Notes: generated from the sequence alone by a model not told the origin. Shown: positions 10,443-20,793, counted from the stretch's first letter. The stretch is DNA of 64,000 nucleotides from Thermotoga profunda AZM34c06 (GCF_000828675.1 NZ_AP014510.1:372001-436000); one strand, 5' to 3'. Program-made: numbers and translations.

Positions 10443-11410
10443 AATATCACTTCCTTTCCATGTAGGGCTTCAGTGAGACTACAGTGTATATAAGATTGAT
10501 TGTAGAAATATCGATCTAAGTAACGCTCTAAAAAGATAACCGGTAGTGTATCTTCAGGTGTTCGTGGAATAAGTGAATGTTCATCTACTAATGAAGGTAA
10601 AGTTGAAGCAAGTTGATTGAAAGTCTCGAAAATGTCGTATTTTGTCTGTTCAAATCTATCTTCTTCGATGACTGTTTCCATGCGCACAAGACCCTTCAGA
10701 CCAGGAATATTAACCAACTTGATATATGACATTATTCTCAAAAGAGAATCACTGCCAACCAGTTTCGTAACAATGCACTTAGATCTCTGTGCTTTTTTCA
10801 TAGAGCCATATGTTTTGAAGACTTCCAGACTCACGAAGGCTTTTTGCACGTTTTTTACTAATCCAACAGGACCACGTGCCACACCGAAAGAAGGCGTTGT
10901 AAAATCAATGCTTCCATCTTTTATCGTTAAGAAATCACCGACATATTTACATACCTCATTTCGTTCAATTTGTTGCATATAGGAATCCAATGCGGATTTG
11001 GCATCGTTACCAATGGCAACATCACAGAGTAATTTGCCTATTCTTACACTTTTTTCACCCAGTTCAAGTATCTCTGATAATGCTCTTGGCATTGCAAGAA
11101 CCAACTTTGATTCTGGACCCTTATCTGGTGAAAAAAGCACTGTACACTTCCCATTCTTGAAAATAACAGCACCTGTAACGATCTGACTCAGCAAAACAAC
11201 ATATCCAAGGATATTTATTGATTCAAATGTTCTTCTTCTGCTGTCTATAAATACTATTGTTTCACAAGGTGATTCACTTTTCACAACATCTTCTTCGAGA
11301 ATCGATGCCGATTCAGCATAATCGATATCTGACGGTAACATGGTGCCTTCATTTTTAACGATTTCGATTCTTGGATTTAGCCCCTCGATCAATGTCGAAA
11401 GATCTATCAT
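10439..11410 (-). CDS. Unknown protein, possible NurA-like nuclease domain
   Basis: 323 residues with no signal peptide or membrane segment. I do not recognise it firmly. Three spots recall NurA 5'-3' nucleases: an acidic start of a core strand (IVFIDSRRR, about residues 51-59), a later acidic turn (TIKDGSIDF) and GPVGLVKNV before it moves into a long helical part. NurA works with the HerA helicase in DNA end resection; no HerA is present in this window. It overlaps the phosphodiesterase gene before it and the PLP enzyme gene after it by 4 nt each, so it is cotranscribed. Confidence 0.55.
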   Translation of the reverse strand: MIDLSTLIEGLNPRIEIVKNEGTMLPSDIDYAESASILEEDVVKSESPCETIVFIDSRRRTFESINILGYVVLLSQIVTGAVIFKNGKCTVLFSPDKGPESKLVLAMPRALSEILELGEKSVRIGKLLCDVAIGNDAKSALDSYMQQIERNEVCKYVGDFLTIKDGSIDFTTPSFGVARGPVGLVKNVQKAFVSLEVFKTYGSMKKAQRSKCIVTKLVGSDSLLRIMSYIKLVNIPGLKGLVRMETVIEEDRFEQTKYDIFETFNQLASTLPSLVDEHSLIPRTPEDTLPVIFLERYLDRYFYNQSYIHCSLTEALHGKEVIF

Positions 11411-11973
11411 AAGAACATCTCCTTGTACAATTCTCCTTCGATGGTATAGATAGATATTCTCAGATTCTGTGAAAATTCAAGCAAAGCACATGTCGGTGGG
11501 TAATTCATCTTTGGAAGGGAAGGACTGCCTGGATTGAGGACGATTTTTGATTTTACTGTTTCAAGTCTTGGGATATGAAAATGCCCGTAAACCAGTATAT
11601 CAGCACTGTATTTGTCAAGTAATTGCGTAATTTCATCGTCATTTTGAATATTCTCACCATGCAACAGAACCATTTTGAATCCTCTAAAGGTTAAAGACAT
11701 TATCTTGGGCATATCTTCGTTCTCAAGAACTAAAAGATCGACGTCTGCATCGCAGTTTCCCCTTACGTACGATATATTTGTCTTTGCCTTTAAGATACTG
11801 GCAAGTTCGGCTGGGTTATAACCATTGGGTAGAGGATTTCTCGGACCGTGATAAAGAATATCTCCGAGATGAAAGATTTCGTCAATCGATTGAAATGATT
11901 TTTCAATCTTATTCCAACTTGCGAGTGAACCATGTGTGTCTGAAACAATCAATACTTTGGACAAATCTTTCAC
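11407..11973 (-). CDS. YfcE/MJ0936-type metallophosphodiesterase
   Basis: 188 residues. Calcineurin-like fold with the two-metal motifs VSDTHGS (about 10-16), GDILYHGPRNPLPNGYNP, RGNCD, LLHG and YGHFHIP. The long GDxxYHGPRNPLP stretch is the YfcE subgroup mark; these enzymes hydrolyse phosphodiesters in vitro and have no agreed physiological substrate. It starts in a 4-nt overlap with the permease gene and overlaps the next gene by 4 nt. Confidence 0.88.
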   Translation of the reverse strand: MKDLSKVLIVSDTHGSLASWNKIEKSFQSIDEIFHLGDILYHGPRNPLPNGYNPAELASILKAKTNISYVRGNCDADVDLLVLENEDMPKIMSLTFRGFKMVLLHGENIQNDDEITQLLDKYSADILVYGHFHIPRLETVKSKIVLNPGSPSLPKMNYPPTCALLEFSQNLRISIYTIEGELYKEMFL

Positions 11974-13082
11974 CTTCTTTTGAAGTAAAAAATCCCTACA
12001 ACTGTTGTCAAAGAAACGATTATCGTTGAAACCACAACCATGGTGATCAATTCGTTTGTTCCAACCAAGCCATATATTTGGGTTTTTCTCAAAGTGTAAT
12101 TCACCAAAAATAGCGGGAAATACTTTGCAATTGTCTGGACCGATTGGGGCATTGAACTTATCGGTACTATCATTCCACTCAAAAAGAAGGAGACGACGAC
12201 CACGCTCAAACCAAAAAGGCTTGCTGTTTGTGTGCTCCCAGCTGAGTAAGAGAGAAGAACACCAACACAGGCGTGAAAAAAGGAATTCAAAAAGATCAGT
12301 AAAATAAGTAATCCAACGGGAAGATGAACCTTCAGAAAAATAAATAAGACAAAAGCAATGAAAGATTCTATGATACCCAATATGGTATAAGAAAAAATCT
12401 TCGATATGGTGTATGACATGTGATTCAAATTGCTTGAAAGGTATATATCTGTTAAGCCGTTTTCCTTTTCGTTAACTATCGATCCACAAGATAACGCAAG
12501 TACCACAAAGGCTGCCGATAAAAAAATAGCAATGGGGGTAAGCAGGGATTTGAAGCTGAGTAACTCTTCTTTCTCGCTCATTATCAATTTCGGTGCAGGA
12601 TAACCAGGAGAAGCAAATAAATATCTGATCACTTGTGGGTCGAAGAATGGGCTACCTTGAAGATCTTCGAACATGGATCTAAAAAGTTGATACATGATCG
12701 ATGATACCTGGAGATCTATTGGACTTGGTATGAAAGTCATAGTTGTTTGTCTTGCAGCATACAGATCCTTTGAAAAATCTCTTGGTATCACCACAATTGC
12801 GTTGTATTCACCATTCAACAGTCTCTTTTCGTAATCAGGTCCAGCATATGATATGGTACCTCCCCTGAAAAGAGACATGACTATACCCACTGTGAATCTT
12901 GAGAGTGGGTCAGTGTCTTGGTTGACTATGCCAATTCGAGCATGAAACAAACTGTAACTGTTGAACAAGATAGTAGTTAATAGTATCACAAGTAGTGGCA
13001 CGGTAATAATTGTGAAAAGAGACAGGCGATTCTTAAAGATGCGCTTTAAATCAGTTAAAATTAATCTTGAAATTTGCATCAT
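11970..13082 (-). CDS. ABC-2 type transporter permease
   Basis: 370 residues with the ABC-2 membrane topology. One N-terminal transmembrane helix (about 20-42) is followed by a large extracellular part with a nucleotide-independent beta region, then about five C-terminal helices beginning near residue 175. Such permeases work with a separate ATPase in drug, lipid or polysaccharide export. No ATPase gene adjoins it: the neighbours are thymidylate kinase and a phosphodiesterase. A lone ATPase of matching type lies at 39485-40327, but a link is speculation. The substrate is unknown. Confidence 0.85.
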   Translation of the reverse strand: MMQISRLILTDLKRIFKNRLSLFTIITVPLLVILLTTILFNSYSLFHARIGIVNQDTDPLSRFTVGIVMSLFRGGTISYAGPDYEKRLLNGEYNAIVVIPRDFSKDLYAARQTTMTFIPSPIDLQVSSIMYQLFRSMFEDLQGSPFFDPQVIRYLFASPGYPAPKLIMSEKEELLSFKSLLTPIAIFLSAAFVVLALSCGSIVNEKENGLTDIYLSSNLNHMSYTISKIFSYTILGIIESFIAFVLFIFLKVHLPVGLLILLIFLNSFFHACVGVLLSYSAGSTQTASLFGLSVVVVSFFLSGMIVPISSMPQSVQTIAKYFPLFLVNYTLRKTQIYGLVGTNELITMVVVSTIIVSLTTVVGIFYFKRR

Positions 13083-13690
13083 CTACTCTGTCCACCTCGT
13101 TTCTCAAAAATCCCAATGATTTGCTTGTGAATTTCCTCGACAGTTTTTTCTCCATCTATTATTACTATCCTGTCAGAAAATTTTCTTGCCAGATATAGAT
13201 ATGCGTCTCTGACCGTTTTGAGAAATTCATATCCTTCAGATTCAATTCTATCAAAGACTTTCTTCCTTTTCATTGAAGTTTCTACCGTGATATCTATATA
13301 AAACGTCAAGTCTGGCTTCAAACCACTTGTTGCAAAATCATTCAATTTTTCGACTTCTTCTAATCCTATATTCCTTCCTGCACCCTGGTAAGCAACACTC
13401 GAGTCTATGAATCGATCTGCCACAACTATTTTGTTTTCGATCAGAGCAGGTGATATTACTTGCGATACCAATTGAGCCCTACTTGCCAAAAACAGCAGAA
13501 GTTCTGCTCTTGGAGAGATCGGCATATCACGATTTTCTAAAAGTAATTTCCTTATTGCCTCACCGATTTCTGTGTCCCCAGGTTCTCTAACGTAAATAAA
13601 AGGGATATTTTTTTCTTTAAGATATTCCAAAAAGAGTCTTGCTTGTGTGCCCTTGCCACTACCATCGATCCCCTCAAACGATACGAACAT
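13079..13690 (-). CDS. tmk: Thymidylate kinase
   Basis: 203 residues. It phosphorylates dTMP to dTDP for DNA synthesis. Walker A is FEGIDGSGKGTQ (about 5-16). The DR(F/Y) substrate motif (ADRFIDSSVAYQGAGR) is clear, and the REPGDTEIGEAIR stretch binds the nucleotide. It starts 15 nt after acyP and overlaps the permease start by 4 nt. Confidence 0.97.
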   Translation of the reverse strand: MFVSFEGIDGSGKGTQARLFLEYLKEKNIPFIYVREPGDTEIGEAIRKLLLENRDMPISPRAELLLFLASRAQLVSQVISPALIENKIVVADRFIDSSVAYQGAGRNIGLEEVEKLNDFATSGLKPDLTFYIDITVETSMKRKKVFDRIESEGYEFLKTVRDAYLYLARKFSDRIVIIDGEKTVEEIHKQIIGIFEKRGGQSR

Positions 13691-13705
13691 TATTTCCCTC
13701 CTTTT

Positions 13706-13975
13706 TCAATCGAGAATTTCAAAGGTCTGAAAATCTTCCTCGCTGACCTCCTTGTATTCTACATTTGTGACTATTGCCGAGATTGGACCTCTACTCACTT
13801 GGTTTATAAATTCTCTTAATACATTTTCACTTGCTTGTGCGTGAATTTCCACAGAGCCATCGTCAGCATTTCTCACATAACCATTTACACCCATTTTCTT
13901 TGCAATTTTGTAAGCGAAATACCTAAATCCAACACCTTGTACACGACCGTAGATTTTTATGAAAAATGCCGACAT
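13706..13975 (-). CDS. acyP: Acylphosphatase
   Basis: 89 residues, the complete small alpha/beta fold. It hydrolyses acyl phosphates such as carbamoyl phosphate and 1,3-bisphosphoglycerate. The catalytic arginine is in GVGFRYFAY and the asparagine in VNGYVRNADDGSVE. A GAGGTGG site lies 7 nt before the ATG. It is the first gene of the 13975-9306 operon and diverges from guaB. Confidence 0.95.
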   Translation of the reverse strand: MSAFFIKIYGRVQGVGFRYFAYKIAKKMGVNGYVRNADDGSVEIHAQASENVLREFINQVSRGPISAIVTNVEYKEVSEEDFQTFEILD

Positions 13976-14052
13976 AAGTTAACCACCTCGATGATATAAT
14001 TTCTGCAAAACATAATACATCGAAAAATGCAAAATGTATAGGAGGTGGAACC

Positions 14053-15513
14053 TTGAATTTTCAAGAAGGGCTTACTTTTGATGATGTTCTTTTAATACCC
14101 CAATATAGTGAAATACTGCCGTCTCAGACTGATGTGAAAACGAGGTTGGTAAAGGATATCTGGTTGAATATACCACTTGTCAGTGCCGCTATGGACACAG
14201 TCACAGAAGCGGAACTCGCAAAAGCACTCGCCCGAGAAGGTGGAGTTGGAGTTATCCACAAGAATATGTCCATTGAAGAACAAGCTCATCAAGTCTCGAT
14301 TGTAAAAAGAACTGAAAACGGAGTCATCTATGATCCAGTGACTATTAATTCTGATGATACTATAGAGAAGGCCTTAGAACTCATGTCAACTTATCGCATA
14401 GGTGGTTTACCAGTTGTTGATGAAGACAGACATCTACTTGGTTTGATAACTAATAGAGATATCAGATTTGAGAAGGATTATACCAAACCCGTTAAAGAAT
14501 TGATGACACCGATGTCAAAACTCATAGTTGCGGAACCATCAATCAGTCTTGATGAAGCTAAGCAAATCCTGCATGCGCATAAAATCGAAAAATTACCCTT
14601 AGTTGATTCGCAAAAGAGATTAGTTGGTTTGATAACCATTAAAGACATTATGAGTGTCATCGAACATCCTTTTGCAGCTCGCGACTCGAAGGGAAGGTTA
14701 ATCGTTGGTGCGGCGGTTGGTACTGGTGAAGATACACTGAAAAGGGTACAGGCATTGAGAGATGCCCAAGTAGATTTTATCGTAGTTGATACGGCACATG
14801 GCCATTCTAAGAAGGTCTTGGAGACAGTCAGAAAAATAAAGGCAGATTTTCCAGATCTTCCTATCATAGCTGGAAATGTTGCAACAGAGGATGGTGCAAT
14901 AGCTTTGATCAAAGCAGGAGCTGATTCTGTGAAAGTTGGAATAGGACCGGGCTCGATCTGCACTACACGGGTTGTTGCAGGTATAGGTGTTCCACAGTTG
15001 ACGGCAGTCATGAGATGTGCAGCGGTCTGTAGAAATTACGGAGTGACCTCCATTGCAGATGGCGGTATAAGATATTCTGGAGATATCGTCAAAGCACTTG
15101 CAGCTGGTGCTGATTCAGTGATGATAGGTAGTATCTTCGCAGGGACGGAGGAAGCGCCAGGTGATGCGATTTTGTACCAGGGAAGGAAATATAAGGCATA
15201 CAGAGGAATGGGCAGTGAGGCTGCTATGAAAAAGGGCAGTGCAGACAGATATTTTCAAAATGAAAACTTCAAATTTGTTCCTGAAGGGGTTGAAGGGATG
15301 GTACCTTACAAAGGTGCCGTAAAAGATGTAGTCCATCAACTTGTTGGAGGTTTGAGAGCGGGGATGGGTTATATCGGTGCGAGAAATTTGCAGGAATTAA
15401 GAGATAAAGCAGTGTTCATGAGAGTAACTCAAGCAGGTGTTCGTGAAAGTCATCCACATGACATAATCATCACAAGAGAGCCATCGAATTACTGGTCGCC
15501 TTCTAACCAATGA
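14053..15513 (+). CDS. guaB: IMP dehydrogenase
   Basis: 486 residues. It oxidises IMP to XMP with NAD, the committed step of GMP synthesis. The TIM barrel is interrupted by a pair of CBS domains (about residues 93-205), which bind adenine nucleotides in the family. The catalytic cysteine is in [15 protein letters not shown] (about 296-310), and the flap region with GSEAAM and EGVEG follows. The TTG start is supported by TAGGAGGTGG at 14039-14048. It is transcribed alone: a divergent operon lies upstream and a terminator follows. A TATAAT is present at 13995-14000, but without a convincing -35 box. Confidence 0.97.
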   Translation: MNFQEGLTFDDVLLIPQYSEILPSQTDVKTRLVKDIWLNIPLVSAAMDTVTEAELAKALAREGGVGVIHKNMSIEEQAHQVSIVKRTENGVIYDPVTINSDDTIEKALELMSTYRIGGLPVVDEDRHLLGLITNRDIRFEKDYTKPVKELMTPMSKLIVAEPSISLDEAKQILHAHKIEKLPLVDSQKRLVGLITIKDIMSVIEHPFAARDSKGRLIVGAAVGTGEDTLKRVQALRDAQVDFIVVDTAHGHSKKVLETVRKIKADFPDLPIIAGNVATEDGAIALIKAGADSVKVGIGPGSICTTRVVAGIGVPQLTAVMRCAAVCRNYGVTSIADGGIRYSGDIVKALAAGADSVMIGSIFAGTEEAPGDAILYQGRKYKAYRGMGSEAAMKKGSADRYFQNENFKFVPEGVEGMVPYKGAVKDVVHQLVGGLRAGMGYIGARNLQELRDKAVFMRVTQAGVRESHPHDIIITREPSNYWSPSNQ

Positions 15514-15515
15514 AA

Positions 15516-15545
15516 AAGGGCGCATGGCGCCCTTATTCTCTTTTT
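15516..15545. terminator. Bidirectional terminator between guaB and glyS
   Basis: AAGGGCGC (15516-15523) pairs with GCGCCCTT (15527-15534) around a 3-nt loop. Upstream A-rich and downstream T-rich runs (TTTTT at 15541-15545) allow it to stop guaB on + and glyQS on -. The glyS stop codon overlaps the right arm. Confidence 0.85.
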
Positions 15546-17548
15546 ACTAATTGAGTTAGATCGCCTATTTCCATGAACAATTTATCGATATTCTTGAGAA
15601 AACCAAGTCTGTTTTTTCTTATATCTTCTCGGTCAGACATAACAAAAACTTCGTTGAAATAATTATCTATGTGTGGCTTTAACGAGATTAACGAACTCAC
15701 TGCCTTTTCGTAATCAAGTTCCTTCAGGCTCTCTGAGACAATAGATTTTGCATGAATGAATTGATTCAACAGAGATCTCTCAGCCTCTTTTTCAAACAAA
15801 GCACCGTCGAAATTCGTGTCAGTGTAATTCTTTGTAATGTTATGAACTCTCTCAAATCCGATACACAATTTATTGAAGTCTTCGGTATCCATCATTTTCG
15901 ACACTGCTTTAGCCGAGAGAAATCCTCTGAGTGGTCTTTTCCATAAGTGGACAACGGCTCTGGCTACATCATATGTAAATCCTTCGTTGATTAAAAATGC
16001 GTAATACCTTCCACTCATGAAATCCTCGATCGTTTGATTACTACATTTCATGTTTAAAAGCTTCAGTGCTGTATACAGTAAATCTTCGAGATCTATATCC
16101 CACCTTTGGAGTACAATTGCGCGCAAAATCGTATCCAACTTATTTCTCAAACCAAAAGGATCTTTCGAGCCACTTGGTATATTACCAACTGCAAGATTTC
16201 CAACGATTGTGTCGATTCTGTCAGAAATACCTATGATGGCACCAATCTTTGTTTGTAATTGCTCTGCGTATTGTTCTTCTATCGCGTAGGCAACCTCGCT
16301 GTCTTCTCCATTCAAGGTAGCGTAGATTCTTCCCATAACTCCTTGCAGTTCTGGAAATTCATATACAACGTGAGAAGCAATATCGGCCTTCGACAGTATA
16401 GCCGCTCTCCGAACCTTCTCAAGTAAAGTTTTCAGACCAAGTTTCTCAACGATATACACTGAAATTTCTTCAATTCGTTTGACCTTGTCAAATAGTGTGC
16501 CAAGTTCTTTTTGAAAGACCATCTCTTGTAACTTCTTGTTGAAATCCTCGAGTTTATATCTTTTGTCTATCTCGAGATAATAATGAGCATCTTCGAGACG
16601 TGCATTAACGACATTTTGATATCCTTGAATGATTTTGGAAAAATCCCCTTCTGGTCTGTCTACGAAAGCAATGAAAGAGGTTGTCATTTTGCCATTTTTT
16701 GATGTTGTGAATGCACTCAGGTGATGTTTTATGGTAACGGTTATGAGTTCGGGTGGCAAATTCAGATAATCTTGCTTAAAATCACTGACTATTGCAATTG
16801 GCCATTCTGTTATCTTTGAAATCTTGTCGATCATCTTTTCTTCTTTCTCACATTTGAATTCATTTTGTTTCTCAAGTTCATCGAGTTGTCTTCTTATCTT
16901 TTCTCTTCTTTCTTCCTCATCAACGATTACAAAATGTTCTCTGAGGATATCTATATAGTTCTCAGGCTTCTCAATTTCTATTTTCTTTCCAATATATGGA
17001 TGTGAATGAGTCTTATTCGATGATTTTATTCCAAACAACTCGAGTGGAAGAACACGACCGTTGTATATACATAAAATCCATTTCACAGGCCTTATGAACT
17101 CATATTCTCCATTTGCCCATTTCATTGGTTTAGTGAACTTAAGTGATAAAACTATATTTTTGAAAATTTCTGGTAAAACTTCTTCTGATTTTCTTCCTTC
17201 GATCTTCTTTTTCAGATAGATATAACCTTCCTGAACGAAGATATCATTTTCAGACGCTTGATTAGCCGATAAGAAACCCATCAGGGCTCTTGTGGGTTCA
17301 CCATTAGAGAAGGCTACTTGCTGAGATGGCCCTTTTTTCACAACAATCATGTCTTGCTGTTTTTCAGAGAGATTTTGTATTAATATACAGATTCTGCGAT
17401 TTGTCACAAAACAAAATAATTTCTCATAATCGATTTTTGATTCACGTAGAGAATTCTCCGATAACTCTTTGATCTGTTGTTTTATCTGATCGATTTCACT
17501 TGCTGGCAATTCTTCGACACCTATTTCAAATAGTGCACTTTTTGTCAT
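15533..17548 (-). CDS. glyS: Glycyl-tRNA synthetase beta subunit
   Basis: 671 residues, the normal beta-subunit length. Together with GlyQ it forms the alpha2beta2 (bacterial-type) enzyme that charges tRNA-Gly; the beta subunit recognises the tRNA. Recognisable: [14 protein letters not shown] at the N-terminus, the KPMKWANG and RPVKWILC region, the HD-like part ([15 protein letters not shown]) and the C-terminal anticodon-binding helices. It overlaps the glyQ stop by 4 nt. Confidence 0.97.
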   Translation of the reverse strand: MTKSALFEIGVEELPASEIDQIKQQIKELSENSLRESKIDYEKLFCFVTNRRICILIQNLSEKQQDMIVVKKGPSQQVAFSNGEPTRALMGFLSANQASENDIFVQEGYIYLKKKIEGRKSEEVLPEIFKNIVLSLKFTKPMKWANGEYEFIRPVKWILCIYNGRVLPLELFGIKSSNKTHSHPYIGKKIEIEKPENYIDILREHFVIVDEEERREKIRRQLDELEKQNEFKCEKEEKMIDKISKITEWPIAIVSDFKQDYLNLPPELITVTIKHHLSAFTTSKNGKMTTSFIAFVDRPEGDFSKIIQGYQNVVNARLEDAHYYLEIDKRYKLEDFNKKLQEMVFQKELGTLFDKVKRIEEISVYIVEKLGLKTLLEKVRRAAILSKADIASHVVYEFPELQGVMGRIYATLNGEDSEVAYAIEEQYAEQLQTKIGAIIGISDRIDTIVGNLAVGNIPSGSKDPFGLRNKLDTILRAIVLQRWDIDLEDLLYTALKLLNMKCSNQTIEDFMSGRYYAFLINEGFTYDVARAVVHLWKRPLRGFLSAKAVSKMMDTEDFNKLCIGFERVHNITKNYTDTNFDGALFEKEAERSLLNQFIHAKSIVSESLKELDYEKAVSSLISLKPHIDNYFNEVFVMSDREDIRKNRLGFLKNIDKLFMEIGDLTQLVKRE

Positions 17549-18393
17549 TTTGATTGACCTCCCAAAAAGGCTTCCGCACAGCGTTTAGCCATAGACCTGA
17601 TAGATCTTATATACTGTTGTCTCTGAGCGACACTTATGGCATTTCTTGCATCGAGTAAATTGAAGGTGTGAGAACATTTTATCATATAGTCATATGCCAC
17701 AAGATAATTACCATTGTTGATCTGGTTCTCAAATTCAGAAGAATAGATATCGTATAACTGGAAAAGACTTTGTGCATTTGAAAGCTCAAAATTGTATTTG
17801 GAAAATTGTCTTTCGTTTTCCAGGTAGATCTGACCATATGAGATCTTCTCGTTCCACATCACATCGAAGATATTATTCTTTCCTTGGAGATACATAGCTA
17901 TTCTCTCAACACCATAGGTTATCTCGAGTGGAATAGATTTCAGAGGAATGCCGCCGATTTGTTGGAAATAAGTAAACTGCGTTATTTCCATACCATCAAG
18001 CCAAACTTCCCAACCGACACCCCACGCTCCAAGAGTCGGTGATTCCCAGTTATCTTCTATGAATCTGACATCGTGTTCATTCAGATTTATGTTTAAGGCG
18101 CGTAAAGAATCCAGGTACAAATTTTGGGAATCCTCTGGTGATGGTTTTATGATGACTTGATACTGAAAATATCTTTGAAGACGATTTGGATTTTCACCGT
18201 ACCTACCGTCTGCTGGTCTGCGGCTTGGTTGAACGAATGCAACTTTCCATTCTCCTTCTCTCAGTGATCCAAAAAAAGTGGCAGGATGAAAAGTACCAGC
18301 GCCAACTTCCATATCGTATGGTTGATCTATCATACATCCTACAGCTGCCCAGTAATTGTTGAGTCTCTCTATTACCTCTTGCAAGTACATCAA
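17545..18393 (-). CDS. glyQ: Glycyl-tRNA synthetase alpha subunit
   Basis: 282 residues. The class II catalytic subunit of the alpha2beta2 glycyl-tRNA synthetase. Motifs: [21 protein letters not shown] near the N-terminus, [20 protein letters not shown] (class II motif 2 region) and [12 protein letters not shown] (motif 3). A GGAGGTG site precedes ATG 18393. The promoter at 18414-18442 fits close to consensus. Confidence 0.97.
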   Translation of the reverse strand: MMYLQEVIERLNNYWAAVGCMIDQPYDMEVGAGTFHPATFFGSLREGEWKVAFVQPSRRPADGRYGENPNRLQRYFQYQVIIKPSPEDSQNLYLDSLRALNINLNEHDVRFIEDNWESPTLGAWGVGWEVWLDGMEITQFTYFQQIGGIPLKSIPLEITYGVERIAMYLQGKNNIFDVMWNEKISYGQIYLENERQFSKYNFELSNAQSLFQLYDIYSSEFENQINNGNYLVAYDYMIKCSHTFNLLDARNAISVAQRQQYIRSIRSMAKRCAEAFLGGQSK

Positions 18394-18413
18394 AACACCT
18401 CCGTTTCATGCTC

Positions 18414-18442
18414 ATTATACGACTTTGTATAACACCTTTCAA
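18414..18442 (-). promoter_or_regulatory. Sigma-A promoter for glyQS
   Basis: Read on the minus strand: TTGAAA (18442-18437), 17-nt spacer, TATAAT (18419-18414). The -10 is perfect and the -35 differs at one base. The transcription start would fall a few bases before the glyQ Shine-Dalgarno site. Confidence 0.75.
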
Positions 18443-18454
18443 GAGTTTGTACCT

Positions 18455-18483
18455 TTGGTTTAATTGATTAATTTTGCTATACT
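18455..18483 (+). promoter_or_regulatory. Probable promoter for the aldehyde:ferredoxin oxidoreductase gene
   Basis: TTGGTT (18455-18460), 17-nt spacer, TATACT (18478-18483), with the gene starting 36 nt further on. Both boxes deviate somewhat from consensus but spacing and position fit. It lies back to back with the glyQS promoter. Confidence 0.5.
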
Positions 18484-18518
18484 CAAGTTGTGAATATCTA
18501 TTAAAGGGGGAAATATCT

Positions 18519-20333
18519 ATGATCCTAAGAGTGAATCTTTCGACAAAAAGTGTCACAAAACAAGAGATCGACGAAAAAATTCTGGATGACTTTATAGGCG
18601 CAAGAGGTCTCGCAAGTAAAATTATCTGGGATGAGGTAAAAAATGTTGATCCACTATCCAGTGAAAACAAACTCGTAGTGGCTGCAGGTCCATTCAATGG
18701 ATTGAGAACACCAAGTGGAGGGAAACTCGTCATAGCATCCAAAAGTCCATTAACAGGTGGATATGGTGATGGAAATATAGGAACAATGGCGTCTGTTCAC
18801 GTGAGAAAAGCTGGTTACATGGCAATTGTTATAGAAGGGGTATCCGACAAGCCTGTTTATCTTTATGTTGAAGATGATCACGTGAGTATATTGAGCGCAG
18901 AAGGTATTTGGGGACTGAGTACTTTTGAAACTGAAAGAAAATTAAAACAAGTTCATGGAGATCACATTGGAGTTCTGAGTATAGGTCCTGCTGGTGAGAA
19001 TTTGGTGAAATTCGCCGTGGTCATATCTCAGGAGGGGCGTTCTGGCGGAAGACCTGGTATGGGTGCGGTTATGGGAAGTAAGAAACTTAAAGCCATTGTT
19101 GTAAAGGGAACAAAAGATGTTGAGGTAAAAGATAAAAAGGCTTTTGAAGAATACACAAAAGAAGTCTATAAAATCATTCCCAAGTTACCTGCCTATGATT
19201 TTTGGATGAGACAGGGAACACTCGCCACACTCGAATGGGCTAACAAGAATCGTGCACTTCCCACGAGGAATTTCTCCCAAGTGAAATTCGAATATGCTCG
19301 ATCGGTTGATGGATATTCCATGGAAGCCATGAAAGTCAGTAAGCGAGGATGTCCCAATTGCAATATGATATGTGGAAATGTCGTTCTTGACATGGAAGGC
19401 AAGGAAAGTGAACTCGATTACGAAAATGTTGGTATGCTCGGTCCAAACACTGGTATGCCTTCACTGAATCGGGTAGCAGTCTTGAACAGATTGGCCGATG
19501 AATTTGGTATGGATACTATTTCACTCGGCGTGGTGCTGAGCTTTGCGATGGAAGCACATGAAAAGGGAATAATAAAAGATGCACCAGGTTTTGGAGAATA
19601 CGAAAAAGCCGTTGAATTGACGAAAAAAATTGCTTATCGCGATGGCGAGCTTGCCAATTTACTCGCTGAAGGTGTCAAAGTAGCTGCGGAAAAGATGAAT
19701 CTTGAAGATATTGCAATGCATGTTAAAGGCCTTGAGGTTTCCGCTTACAATTGTTATATATACCCAGCTATGGCTCTTGCTTACGGAACAAGTGCTATCG
19801 GTGCACACCATAAAGAAGCCTGGATCATCGCCTGGGAAATAGGTTCTTCACCTCTGGAGGAAGGTGCTGCATCTAAGTACGTAATGACTTATTCACCGGA
19901 AAAAGCCTCTAAGGTAATCGAGCAACAACGTATAAGAGGTGGCATGTTTGAGATTTTAACTGCATGCCGCTTGCCGTGGGTAGAACTTGGATTGGATCTT
20001 GAGTGGTATGCAAAGATCTTGAGTGCAATAACTGGAAAAGACTGGACTTTGCAAAAGATCTTTGAAGCTGCAGACAGGGTTTATTCTCTGATAAGATGCT
20101 ATTGGGTGAGAGAATTCAAAGGAAATTGGAACAGGTATATGGATTATCCTCCAAAGAGATGGTTTGACCAAGAAATAGATGGAATGAAGCTTGAAAGAGA
20201 TAAATACGATCAACTGCTCAGTGAGTATTACAAATTGAGAGGTTGGGATGAAAGAGGTATACCTACGGTTGAAACACTGAAAAAACAAAGACTTGACTTT
20301 GTTCTCGATGACCTAAGAGGTATTCTCAGTTAA
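18519..20333 (+). CDS. Aldehyde:ferredoxin oxidoreductase family tungsten enzyme
   Basis: 604 residues, full length for the AOR family. These cytoplasmic enzymes oxidise aldehydes to acids and reduce ferredoxin, using a tungsto-bispterin and one [4Fe-4S] cluster. Visible are [12 protein letters not shown] at the N-terminus, the cluster motif CPNCNMIC (C-x2-C-x3-C, about residues 282-289) with a later cysteine in LTACRLPW, and the pterin-site stretch [17 protein letters not shown] 18519 is chosen because AAAGGGGG precedes it and the protein then starts MILRVNLST, as in the family. No accessory ferredoxin or moa/mop cofactor gene is adjacent. The substrate cannot be read from sequence. Confidence 0.9.
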   Translation: MILRVNLSTKSVTKQEIDEKILDDFIGARGLASKIIWDEVKNVDPLSSENKLVVAAGPFNGLRTPSGGKLVIASKSPLTGGYGDGNIGTMASVHVRKAGYMAIVIEGVSDKPVYLYVEDDHVSILSAEGIWGLSTFETERKLKQVHGDHIGVLSIGPAGENLVKFAVVISQEGRSGGRPGMGAVMGSKKLKAIVVKGTKDVEVKDKKAFEEYTKEVYKIIPKLPAYDFWMRQGTLATLEWANKNRALPTRNFSQVKFEYARSVDGYSMEAMKVSKRGCPNCNMICGNVVLDMEGKESELDYENVGMLGPNTGMPSLNRVAVLNRLADEFGMDTISLGVVLSFAMEAHEKGIIKDAPGFGEYEKAVELTKKIAYRDGELANLLAEGVKVAAEKMNLEDIAMHVKGLEVSAYNCYIYPAMALAYGTSAIGAHHKEAWIIAWEIGSSPLEEGAASKYVMTYSPEKASKVIEQQRIRGGMFEILTACRLPWVELGLDLEWYAKILSAITGKDWTLQKIFEAADRVYSLIRCYWVREFKGNWNRYMDYPPKRWFDQEIDGMKLERDKYDQLLSEYYKLRGWDERGIPTVETLKKQRLDFVLDDLRGILS

Positions 20334-20404
20334 ATTTTTCCAACACGATACAAACGCTTAATCTTATTTAGAGACAAATGTTGTATCTTCAAATATGCAG
20401 TTCC

Positions 20405-20433
20405 TTGACAAGCAAAGTATCAGAGAATATAAT
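20405..20433 (+). promoter_or_regulatory. Perfect consensus sigma-A promoter of the tRNA-rpmG-secE-nusG-rpl operon
   Basis: TTGACA (20405-20410), exactly 17 nt, TATAAT (20428-20433). The tRNA-Thr begins 15 nt after the -10 box, so transcription starts only a few bases before the first tRNA. No other intergenic region in the window has an equally exact match. Confidence 0.92.
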
Positions 20434-20448
20434 TGACAAGGATGTGGT

Positions 20449-20524
20449 GCCAGCGTAGCTCAACCGGCAGAGCGGCTGATTTGTAATCAGCAGGTTGGGG
20501 GTTCGAGTCCCTTCGCTGGCTCCA
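20449..20524 (+). tRNA. tRNA-Thr (anticodon TGT)
   Basis: 76 nt with encoded CCA. Acceptor stem GCCAGCG / CGCTGGC, D arm GCTC...GAGC, anticodon stem GCTGA / TCAGC with loop TTTGTAA giving anticodon TGT, and T loop TTCGAGT. First gene after the consensus promoter. Confidence 0.97.
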
Positions 20525-20532
20525 AAATGGGT

Positions 20533-20619
20533 GGTGAGGTGCCCGAGCGGCCAAAGGGGGCGGACTGTAAATCCGCTGGCGGAACGCCTTCGGAGGTTCA
20601 AATCCTCCCCTCACCACCA
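20533..20619 (+). tRNA. tRNA-Tyr (anticodon GTA)
   Basis: 87 nt, type II tRNA with a long variable arm and encoded CCA. Acceptor stem GGTGAGG / CCTCACC, anticodon stem GCGGA / TCCGC with loop CTGTAAA giving GTA, T arm GGAGG-TTCAAAT-CCTCC. It follows tRNA-Thr by 8 nt. Confidence 0.97.
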
Positions 20620-20646
20620 TTTCTTACGAATAAGAGGTGTGAGAAA

Positions 20647-20793
20647 ATGAGAAATAAGATATCCCTTAAGTGTTCAGTCTGTGGTACAAAGAACTACTAT
20701 ACAGACAAGAGTAAGAACGACAAGGACAAGTTGAGTCTGAAAAAATACTGTCCAAAGTGTGACAAGCACACAGTTCATAATGAGGCTAAGTGA
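20647..20793 (+). CDS. rpmG: Ribosomal protein bL33
   Basis: 48 residues. Large-subunit ribosomal protein of the zinc-binding type, with CSVC near residue 9 and CPKC near residue 35. The reading frame is open further upstream through the tRNA-Tyr gene, which is an artefact. ATG 20647 after AAGAGGTGTGAG is the real start. It sits between tRNA-Tyr and tRNA-Trp, the arrangement known from Thermotoga maritima. Confidence 0.95.
   Translation: MRNKISLKCSVCGTKNYYTDKSKNDKDKLSLKKYCPKCDKHTVHNEAK

Noticed and set aside
10439-11973. Mre11-NurA type repair cluster
   Set aside because: The phosphodiesterase beside the NurA-like gene has YfcE marks (GDILYHGPRNPLP) and lacks the Mre11 capping domain, so it is not an Mre11.
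20389-20620. Open frames across tRNA-Thr and tRNA-Tyr on both strands
   Set aside because: They cover tRNA genes, have no Shine-Dalgarno support and no protein-like composition.
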